DNA of 59,857 nt from Ignavibacteria bacterium (GTDB lineage: Bacteria; Bacteroidota; Ignavibacteria; Kapaibacteriales; Kapaibacteriaceae), in NCBI GenBank assembly GCA_947495975.1, contig CANMBE010000015.1:1-59857 (forward strand), written 5' to 3'. This document shows, in pieces, positions 43,244-50,230 of the stretch. Every line of letters begins with the position of its first letter. Positions within the stretch are counted from its first letter, which is position 1. The notes below the pieces were generated by a model that ran no database searches, had not been told where the DNA came from, and saw only the letters and a program-made list of their open reading frames with translations. The translations under genes were made by a program, and so were the position numbers.

Positions 43244-45202
43244 ATGAATCGTGCCACAAGTTGTATCCTCGCTGCCCTCCTCACCACGGGAGTTGCGTCT
43301 TCTCAAGTCATACCGCCCACGCGAATTGGGATCTCTGGAGGGTTAACGCTTAGCCCCCTATCGCCATCTGTTAGAACATGGCGAAGCTTTTCTAGTATCC
43401 AACCACAATTCGCACTCTTTGAGACGAATGATTCCTGGAGATTTACAAATGGTAGTATGGGACTTGGTGCAGGGGTGGGTCTGCTGTTCGGATTTCCGAT
43501 AACGCCTAACATCCACATTAGCGGCAGAATTGGCTACAACAGCATGTTGGGCTCGGCATCTGCACAACAGATCATTGCTCCAACAACAGTTGATCACACA
43601 ATCGATGTGTTTTCATCGACACTTGAGATTACGCCCGCAGCAGAATTTTATGGTCTCTTTGGATCGTTTTCCCTGCATCCCTTGGTAGGTCTTGAGTTCG
43701 GAATTCCGTTGGCAACATGCGTTACGCAAAAAGCAACGGCAACATCTCAGAACACAACAACCACACAGACGTTTGCCGATGCTTCTGACATTCCAGACAG
43801 GTCTGTGCGTGCAGCACTCCTTATTGGGTTAGGCTATACATTGCGTCTCGACAGCTTCTGGTATATGCAACCAGAGATCTCCTACCGCATTGCGTTGTCC
43901 GATGTATCATCGAACGCTGCGTATGCACCAACATCGTTTTCACAAATTCGCATTGGTGTAAACATCTTCTTTGGTTTTCCCGACAAGCCAGATGCGCCAC
44001 CCTCATCCAGAGGCATGAGTGCTACCATTGATCGCATTACTGCCTACGACCGTGATGGCAGAGAGGTGAACGTAAACGCTCTCAATGTTGAAGATGTACG
44101 CTACAACGAAATGTTTCCGCTTGTGCCGTATGTTTTTGCAAGTGAAAAGGGTCTTCCTGATTCAAATTCACAAGTCGTGAATTTCATGTCTGAAAAGGGT
44201 GGTTTCCAACCCGAGACTTTGCCTCTCGATGCCATTGAAGTGAATCGTAATTTTCTACAGATCATCGGCACGCGGATGATAAAGTACCCACAGGCAACGC
44301 TTACCATAACGGGCACAACCGCTGGTGCGTCTGAAGCAAAGCTGGGCAGCCTTGCACAGCGCAGAGCCAATTGGGCAAAACAGTATCTGGTGAGTGCATT
44401 TGGACTTGATTCATCGCGCATTGCAGCGCGCTCATCGGCAACACCATCAAAGCCGTCTTCTACAATAGACCCAGACGGAATTGTTGAAAACAGAAGAATT
44501 GAGTTTGCATCAAACGTGCCTGACGTGCTTGCGCCTGTGGTTATTACTGCTGACAACCAACGTGTTTCATCTCCGGATGTTGTGACGTTTCACCCCAAGG
44601 TTGACACAGACGATTCATTGAGTACATGGTCCCTTACCGTGATGCAGGCAGGGCGCCCATTGCGCGAGATCAACGGCATTGGCCACCCAGCCCGTGTGAG
44701 TTGGCCGATCAGACCAAATGAACTTTCTACTGCACAGGTGCCGGTAGATTATGAGATGGTGTTTCGTTCGGTGAAGGGAGACAGTGCCGTGGCAACGGGT
44801 TCTATCCCCGTAGACTATGTTTCGAGCATGCGCAAAAAGACAGAGAACCTGCCGGACCGCACCATAGATAAGTATTCTTTGATCTTGTTTGACTTCGATA
44901 AGGCAACGCTTACTGAGGATAACTCTCGCATTCTTGAACAGATGGTTCTGCCCAACATCACGTCAACGTCAAAGGTCACTATCATTGGTTACACGGACCG
45001 TATTGGTAACGATGCCTATAATGAGAAACTATCGCGGGAACGCGCAGAGACCGTTAAAGTGTTTCTACAAGCGCGAGCAAGTGACGCAACGTATAGCATT
45101 AACGGAGTTGGCGAAGCCACAGAGATCTTTCCCAACGATATTGCTATAGGACGTCAGCTTTCCCGCACAGTTCAGGTCATTGTAGAAACTCCGCGGCGCT
45201 AA
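43244..45202 (+). CDS. Outer-membrane protein with two OmpA-like domains (copy 2)
   Basis: The 652-residue protein has a signal peptide (ILAALLTTGVASSQ), an N-terminal barrel-like part (about 25-245), a first OmpA-like module (NFLQIIGTRMIKYPQATLTI, GIVENRRIEFAS), a middle domain (TWSLTVMQAGRPLREING) and a canonical C-terminal OmpA module (LILFDFDKATLTEDN, IGYTDRIGNDAYNEKLSRER). Its layout equals that of 38,239-40,233 and 50,231-52,303, but it lacks the proline-rich linker. The OmpA modules should bind peptidoglycan in the periplasm. The dxs gene follows 39 bp later. Confidence 0.85.
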   Translation: MNRATSCILAALLTTGVASSQVIPPTRIGISGGLTLSPLSPSVRTWRSFSSIQPQFALFETNDSWRFTNGSMGLGAGVGLLFGFPITPNIHISGRIGYNSMLGSASAQQIIAPTTVDHTIDVFSSTLEITPAAEFYGLFGSFSLHPLVGLEFGIPLATCVTQKATATSQNTTTTQTFADASDIPDRSVRAALLIGLGYTLRLDSFWYMQPEISYRIALSDVSSNAAYAPTSFSQIRIGVNIFFGFPDKPDAPPSSRGMSATIDRITAYDRDGREVNVNALNVEDVRYNEMFPLVPYVFASEKGLPDSNSQVVNFMSEKGGFQPETLPLDAIEVNRNFLQIIGTRMIKYPQATLTITGTTAGASEAKLGSLAQRRANWAKQYLVSAFGLDSSRIAARSSATPSKPSSTIDPDGIVENRRIEFASNVPDVLAPVVITADNQRVSSPDVVTFHPKVDTDDSLSTWSLTVMQAGRPLREINGIGHPARVSWPIRPNELSTAQVPVDYEMVFRSVKGDSAVATGSIPVDYVSSMRKKTENLPDRTIDKYSLILFDFDKATLTEDNSRILEQMVLPNITSTSKVTIIGYTDRIGNDAYNEKLSRERAETVKVFLQARASDATYSINGVGEATEIFPNDIAIGRQLSRTVQVIVETPRR

Positions 45203-45241
45203 AGAGCCCCTTCCCCTTTTTGCAGAACAGAGGACATCACG

Positions 45242-47170
45242 TTGGACTACAGGTTTCTCAATAGTATCGAAACGCCAGAAGACCTACGCAAGCTTCCTGA
45301 AACGGAGTTGCGTCATGTCAGCGATGAGGTTCGTGAATTTCTCATTGACACCATCACGCGTGTAGGCGGACACTTTGGCGCGGGCCTCGGCACAGTTGAG
45401 CTTACCGTTGCGTTGCACTACGTTTTTAACACACCGCACGATAAACTTGTTATTGATACAGGGCACCAGGCATATCCGCATAAGATCCTCACTGGCCGCA
45501 GAGAATCATTACAAACAATTCGTCAGCGAGGGGGCTTGTCCGGTTTCCTCAAGCGCACCGAAAGCATCTATGACGATTTTGGTGCCGGACATGCCACAAC
45601 ATCAATCTCTGCTGCATTGGGAATGGCTGCTGCTAGAGATCAACTCAAGGAAGATTACAAGGTTGTAGCTGTCATTGGTGATGGCGCCATGACCGGCGGA
45701 CTTGCCTATGAGGCAATGAACAACTGTGGCATATTGAAGAGCGACATTCTTGTTGTACTCAATGACAACAACATGTCCATTGCTCCCAACGTGTGGGCGT
45801 TGTCAAATTATTTCTCTGAGATCTTCGCATCGCCTGCAGGCAGAAAGTTGCGCGAGAGAGTTGTGGGAATGACGGAGCGCATGGACAGTTTTGGCGATCG
45901 TATACGTTCACTGGCCCACCGCCTTGAAGGTGGGATGAAGGCCGTGATTACTCCTGGCATGTTATTCGAAATGTTAGGCTTTAAATATTTTGGGCCAATG
46001 AATGGGCATAACGTTAATCAGCTCGTTACCATGCTGCAGGGCATACGCGAGATGAAGGGTCCAATCCTACTTCATGTAATAACGCAAAAAGGCAAGGGGT
46101 ACGGACCTGCGGAGCGCGACAAACAATTCCTCCATGCTATAGGCAAAGTAGATAAGATTACCGGCAAAGCACCTGCTTCGCCCCCTCCTGCAATTGCTTC
46201 TCCGCCGTCATATCAAAAAGTTTTTGGCGAGGCAATGGTGGAGATTATGTCTACCAATCCACGCGTTGTGGGCATCACCGCTGCCATGCCAGATGGTACG
46301 GGGCTTGACATTGTGCAGAAGCAGTTCCCTGACAAAGTCTACGATGTGGGCATTGCAGAGGGTCATGGAGTTACTTTTGCCGCCGGCCTTGCAACACAGG
46401 GTATTGTTCCTGTTGTTGCCATTTATTCGTCGTTCTTACAGCGTGCGTTTGATCATATTGCGCATGACGTAGCGCTGCAGCATTTGCACGTTGTGTTTGC
46501 ACTGGACAGATCGGGTGTCGTTGGCGCCGATGGCCCAACACACCACGGCGTATTAGACATGGCGTATTTGCGTGTTATACAAGGCATGGTAGTGATGTCG
46601 CCAAAGGATGAGCAAGAATTGCGCGACATGCTATACACCGCCATACACTCGTACACTGCTGGCCCCGTAGCTATCCGTTATCCACGTGGCAGTGGCGTGG
46701 GTACTCCGATACGTCCGATGAGTTCCATTGAAATTGGCAAGAGCGAAACGCTACGTCACGGCAAGGACGTTGCAATTATTGCTATTGGCAAGATGGTATC
46801 ATATGCCATAAAGGCTGCAGAGATTTTAGCAGAGCAGGGCATTGATGCAGAGGTTGTGAATGCACGATTTGTAAAGCCCTTAGACGTAGCTATGATAGAT
46901 GATGTAGCAAAACGGATAGGTAGGATCATTACCGTAGAAGACGGACAGATTCAGGGCGGGTTTGGAAGTGCCGTTGCCGAGCATCTCGCCCAGTATCATG
47001 CTACCAACGTCGACTTCAAGATCCACGGCATTGCAGACATCTATGTAGACCATGGGACGCAGGAAGAGCAACACGCAGAGCTGCTCCTTGATACGAACGG
47101 CATAGTAGCCGTCACAAAAGATTTTCTCACAAACAGTTATCAGATACCCCAAATCAATCGTATTTGGTAA
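45242..47170 (+). CDS. dxs: 1-deoxy-D-xylulose-5-phosphate synthase
   Basis: This thiamine-diphosphate enzyme joins pyruvate and glyceraldehyde 3-phosphate in the first step of the MEP isoprenoid pathway. Motifs include HVGGHFGAGLGTVELTVALH-like residues near the start, DTGHQAYPHKILTGR, the ThDP site VIGDGAMTGGLAYEAMNN with NDNNMSIAPNV, and RSGVVGADGPTHHG with TVEDGQIQGGFGS near the C-terminus. The length of 642 residues is typical. The start is TTG (45,242), which fits the family N-terminus (DYRFLNSIETPEDLRKL); no nearby ATG does. The stop overlaps the tRNA-Lys promoter box. Confidence 0.96.
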   Translation: MDYRFLNSIETPEDLRKLPETELRHVSDEVREFLIDTITRVGGHFGAGLGTVELTVALHYVFNTPHDKLVIDTGHQAYPHKILTGRRESLQTIRQRGGLSGFLKRTESIYDDFGAGHATTSISAALGMAAARDQLKEDYKVVAVIGDGAMTGGLAYEAMNNCGILKSDILVVLNDNNMSIAPNVWALSNYFSEIFASPAGRKLRERVVGMTERMDSFGDRIRSLAHRLEGGMKAVITPGMLFEMLGFKYFGPMNGHNVNQLVTMLQGIREMKGPILLHVITQKGKGYGPAERDKQFLHAIGKVDKITGKAPASPPPAIASPPSYQKVFGEAMVEIMSTNPRVVGITAAMPDGTGLDIVQKQFPDKVYDVGIAEGHGVTFAAGLATQGIVPVVAIYSSFLQRAFDHIAHDVALQHLHVVFALDRSGVVGADGPTHHGVLDMAYLRVIQGMVVMSPKDEQELRDMLYTAIHSYTAGPVAIRYPRGSGVGTPIRPMSSIEIGKSETLRHGKDVAIIAIGKMVSYAIKAAEILAEQGIDAEVVNARFVKPLDVAMIDDVAKRIGRIITVEDGQIQGGFGSAVAEHLAQYHATNVDFKIHGIADIYVDHGTQEEQHAELLLDTNGIVAVTKDFLTNSYQIPQINRIW

Positions 47171-47175
47171 CTTTG
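47168..47175 (+). promoter_or_regulatory. Bacteroidota-type -7 box of tRNA-Lys (TAACTTTG)
   Basis: TAACTTTG matches TAnnTTTG, begins at the dxs stop codon (TAA), and ends 11 bases before the tRNA 5' end. A -33 TTG at the usual distance is not seen. Confidence 0.5.
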
Positions 47176-47186
47176 TGGCTGTCTAA

Positions 47187-47260
47187 GATCCCGTAGCTCA
47201 GCTGGTTAGAGCATTTGACTTTTAATCAAAGGGTCCTGGGTTCGAATCCCAGCGGGATCA
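47187..47260 (+). tRNA. tRNA-Lys (TTT)
   Basis: This is a 74-base cloverleaf. The acceptor stem GATCCCG pairs with CGGGATC, with discriminator A. The D arm is GCTCAGCTGGTTAGAGC. The anticodon stem TTTGA/TCAAA has loop CTTTTAA (anticodon TTT), and the T arm is CTGGG TTCGAAT CCCAG. No CCA is encoded. The tRNA stands exactly at the edge of the foreign-looking 12.3-kb segment; no duplicate of its 3' end was found further right, so tRNA-directed integration is not shown. Confidence 0.97.
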
Positions 47261-47418
47261 CAAAGTGTGATTGATCAGGATAGATGGGGATACATGAAAA
47301 TGGCTGAATCCCCTACTAACAAGCAGATTCAGGCATTATTGAAGATAGTCGATACATCCTGATCTGACCTGCTCCCCAAAAACACTACCAACAGAAATGA
47401 TAGTTTGGTAGTCGAAAG
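47261..47418. other. Non-coding stretch with nested inverted repeats next to tRNA-Lys
   Basis: No gene is seen in this stretch. It holds several inverted repeats: GATCAGGAT (47,273-47,281) with ATCCTGATC (47,356-47,364); GGGGAT with ATCCCC inside; CTGAATC (47,304-47,310) with GATTCAG (47,326-47,332); and ACTACCAA with TTGGTAGT close to the IS end. A segment TGACCTGCTCCCC near 47,366 resembles the tip of IS3-type ends and could be a second, older IS remnant. Confidence 0.45.
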
Positions 47419-47485
47419 TGACCTGCCCCCGTTTGTTGGTCCACCTGTAATGTTAGTCATTAAGCAGCGAACCTAAAAATGGTTG
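47419..47485 (-). mobile_element. IS3-family end remnant (67 bp)
   Basis: The 67 bases from TGACCTGCCCCCG are identical, except for one base, to 59,705-59,771, where they form the end of an IS3-family element. The copy includes the terminal TG and the transposase stop plus the last codons (…PTIFRFAA on the minus strand). It breaks off at 47,485, where truncated arsC begins. The outer tip is intact against the tRNA-Lys side, and the inner part of the IS is lost. Confidence 0.75.
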
Positions 47486-47679
47486 ATGAGCTTCCTGCGG
47501 TGACGTGGGACCTTGCCGTTACGGTCTGCGACTCCGCCCGCGAGCATTGTCCGGTGCTCCCCGGCTCACGTATGACGCATATCTCCTTTGACGATCCGCC
47601 TCGACTTACGCAGGGCATGAGCGACGACGATGCATTACCTGTGTACCGTCGGGTGCGCGATGAAATCGCCGCTATGGTG
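47479..47679 (+). pseudogene. arsC: Arsenate reductase (thioredoxin type) fragment
   Basis: This is the C-terminal half of an LMW-phosphatase-type arsenate reductase. The relay cysteines (VTVCDSAREHCPVLPG), FDDPPRLTQGM and [12 protein letters not shown] are well preserved. The N-terminal half with the catalytic CxxxxxR loop is missing, because the gene is cut on the left by the IS remnant; the apparent ATG lies in IS sequence. After AMV the reading frame runs into acr3 sequence in another frame. It cannot be an active enzyme. Confidence 0.8.
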
Positions 47680-48185
47680 CACAGATCAACATCAGCGTCC
47701 CACAAATCGCCGAGAGCGTTGCGATCTACCTTGGCATTCCTCTCGCCGCAGGAGCGATCACACGATTCGCCATGGTGCGCTTGCGTGGCGAAACATGGTA
47801 TGAGCAGAAGTTCCTCCCAGCGATTAGTCCACTGACGCTTATCGCGCTTCTTGGTACCATCATTCTCATGTTCAGTCTGAAGGCAACCACGATGCTTGCG
47901 TTGCCGCTCGACGTTGTGCGGATCGGTGTGCCCCTTACCGTGTACTTCCTCGTGATGTTCGGTGTGAGTTGGTGGTTGAGCAGGCGCATGGGAACAGATC
48001 CCGAGAAGACCACGACGTTGGCGTTTACAGCTGCATCGAACAACTTCGAGCTCGCAATCGCCGTGGCCATCGCTGTCTTTGGCCTCTCGTCGAGTCAGGC
48101 CTTTGCGGCCGTGATCGGCCCCCTCATCGAAGTCCCCGTGATGCTCCTCCTGGTGAACGTGGCAAACCGCTGGCGGCGCGGGTAG
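47680..48185 (+). pseudogene. acr3: Arsenite efflux transporter ACR3, C-terminal fragment
   Basis: In the frame ending at 48,185 the sequence reads as the last ~165 residues of ACR3. The key matches are [75 protein letters not shown] and [19 protein letters not shown]. The first half, including the conserved Cys helix, is absent; the join to arsC lies near 47,680 and implies a deletion spanning the end of arsC and half of acr3. The C-terminal sequence is still intact, so the deletion may be recent. Confidence 0.82.
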
Positions 48186-48269
48186 ACGTTTGGCGATTTT
48201 GTCGACTTTCCGTATCTACGAGCGTAGACAACGTACCAACCGCTCGAGCTGTGAATTTCGGAGATCGTT

Positions 48270-50228
48270 ATGTCGCGCCTTTCCCTCATTATCTGCCTCG
48301 TTGCACTGTCGATCATGCCGGTGCGGGCAAGCACCTACTATGTGAGCATCACTGGCAACGATGCAAACAACGGCACGCACCCCTCAACAGCCTGGCGCAC
48401 GCTACGGCCCACGATGAATGTCGACTTCAATGCAGGTGATTCACTGCTGTTGTATGGCGGTGAGACGTTCACCGGCAGACTGTACTTCGATGACAAGGAT
48501 GCCAATAGCGCTGTTGATCCGTTCGTGATCAGCACATATGGAACGTCATCGCGAGCGACGATTCTCGCTGAGGATGGGTACGGAATCTACGTGTACAACT
48601 CACAGGGCATTCACATCGAGAACCTGATCATCAAGGGTTCCGGGATGAATAAAAACACAAAGGCCGGCGTTGAGTTCTTTCTAGATGTCGCAGGCGATGT
48701 GAAGTACAAGAACATCGTGCTGAAGAATCTCGTGGTCTCCGACTTTGGTCAGGCCGGCGTGCGTGTTGGCGCATGGCAAGGTAACTCGGGCTACGAGAAT
48801 GTCTTGCTCGAGGATCTTGATGTACACGACAATCTGTACGATGGAATTCAAGTGTATGGCTTCTTCTCACAGGTTGGATACCCACATAAGAACGTAACGA
48901 TTCGACGTTGCAAGGCCTACAATCATCCTGGATTCGCCGACCCCAAGAGTATTCGTGGCAATGGCATTGTCGTGAGCAACACTGATGGAGCACTCATAGA
49001 GTATTGCGTTGCCTATGAGAACGGACGCGACAATGTGCATTGTGGTGGGCCAGGGGGCATCTGGGCCTATGATGCAAACAATGTGACGATTCAATTCAGC
49101 GAGAGCTATCGCAATGCAACGAATAGCTCGTGTGACGGACTTGGTTTCGACCTTGATGGCGGTGTCACGAACTCCGTGATTCAGTACTGCTATTCACACG
49201 ACAACGCTGGTGGCGGCTACCTGCTCGGGCAGTATGATGGCGCACGACCGTGGGCCAATAACACGTGTCGCTACAACATCAGCGTGAACGACGGCCGCAA
49301 GAATGCAAGTGCAATCACAGTGTTCAAGGGTGGCACCACAACGACGATCCGTGATGCATATATCTACAACAACACGATTTACACCTCGCCCTCAGCATCA
49401 AATCCCGAAGTCGCTGGCATTGGCATCACGAAATGGAATCCTGGCATTGAGAATGTTCGGATCTACAACAATGTGATCATCACGACAGGCAACGTTCCAC
49501 ATGTTCGTGTGCCTGTCGAGTATGAAGCTCACCTCGCAGGTAACGTCTACTGGTCACCATCGTCATCCATCACGATTGACTTTCAGGGAACGATCTATCG
49601 CGATCTCAACTCACTCCGTCTTGGAGCACAACAGGAGAGCGTTGATGGCAAGCCAACGGGATGGATCGGCGATCCACGCCTTGTGCAAGCTGGGTACGCA
49701 AGCGTTCTTTGGCCAGCTGCACCAGAGACAATTCCAGCGTACGCGATCAGCTCTCCGTTATCTCGCGCATTCAATGGCGGTGTCGATGTACAACGCTTGC
49801 TTGGCAAAAGCGTTGGTACACGTGACCTCGCGGGCAATGACATCCCAGCGTACGGCCTGTACGATGTAGGAGCAATCGAGTACGTGGGCGACACCACAGG
49901 AAGCTGGATGAACGATACCACAGGGGGCGGCACAGACACCACCGACAATGGTGGAGGAACATCTGTGTATGATGCCACCGGACGGCTTGTATCGGGCGTG
50001 TTCCCAAATCCTACGAATGGAGCATTCACACTTGTCTCGCCGATCCTCGATCATGCCAACAGTGTCGTTGTAACGTCGCTCCTCGGAGAGCGCATTATGT
50101 CGCTTGCGCCGCAGGGCCTTCGTATCAGTATCGATGGCACACATCTCGACGGCGGCATGTATCTCGTTCGTTTGCTCGATCGACACGGCAGCATGCTCTC
50201 GCAGCATACAGTAGTGCTTGCCAAGTAA
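48270..50228 (+). CDS. Right-handed beta-helix surface protein with T9SS sorting domain
   Basis: The 652-residue exported protein has a signal peptide (LIICLVALSIMPVRAS). The mature start YYVSITGNDANNGTHPSTAW is typical of parallel beta-helix/pectate-lyase-like proteins, followed by PbH1-type coils (GIYVYNSQGIHIENLIIKG, YENVLLEDLDVHDNLYDGI, NVTIRRCKAYNH, IEYCVAYENGRDN, VIQYCYSHDNAGGG). The C-terminal 80 residues form a T9SS type A domain (FPNPTNGAFTLVSP, LLGERIMSL, LDGGMYLVRLLDRHG). It probably binds or cleaves a polysaccharide. A GGAG lies nine bases before the ATG. It is convergent with the third tandem-OmpA gene, two bases apart. Confidence 0.85.
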   Translation: MSRLSLIICLVALSIMPVRASTYYVSITGNDANNGTHPSTAWRTLRPTMNVDFNAGDSLLLYGGETFTGRLYFDDKDANSAVDPFVISTYGTSSRATILAEDGYGIYVYNSQGIHIENLIIKGSGMNKNTKAGVEFFLDVAGDVKYKNIVLKNLVVSDFGQAGVRVGAWQGNSGYENVLLEDLDVHDNLYDGIQVYGFFSQVGYPHKNVTIRRCKAYNHPGFADPKSIRGNGIVVSNTDGALIEYCVAYENGRDNVHCGGPGGIWAYDANNVTIQFSESYRNATNSSCDGLGFDLDGGVTNSVIQYCYSHDNAGGGYLLGQYDGARPWANNTCRYNISVNDGRKNASAITVFKGGTTTTIRDAYIYNNTIYTSPSASNPEVAGIGITKWNPGIENVRIYNNVIITTGNVPHVRVPVEYEAHLAGNVYWSPSSSITIDFQGTIYRDLNSLRLGAQQESVDGKPTGWIGDPRLVQAGYASVLWPAAPETIPAYAISSPLSRAFNGGVDVQRLLGKSVGTRDLAGNDIPAYGLYDVGAIEYVGDTTGSWMNDTTGGGTDTTDNGGGTSVYDATGRLVSGVFPNPTNGAFTLVSPILDHANSVVVTSLLGERIMSLAPQGLRISIDGTHLDGGMYLVRLLDRHGSMLSQHTVVLAK

Positions 50229-50230
50229 GA

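Noticed and set aside
43133-43306. N-terminal extension of the outer-membrane barrel gene
   Set aside because: It overlaps the divergent tandem-OmpA start, and the signal peptide begins at ATG 43,132.
1129-45536. ARGGGGCT as a KOPS/FtsK orienting sequence
   Set aside because: Copies are about evenly divided between strands in this window, whereas KOPS should be strongly skewed on one replichore.
47187-47260. tRNA-Lys as proven attachment site of an integrative element
   Set aside because: No repeat of the tRNA 3' end and no integrase gene were found to the right inside the window.
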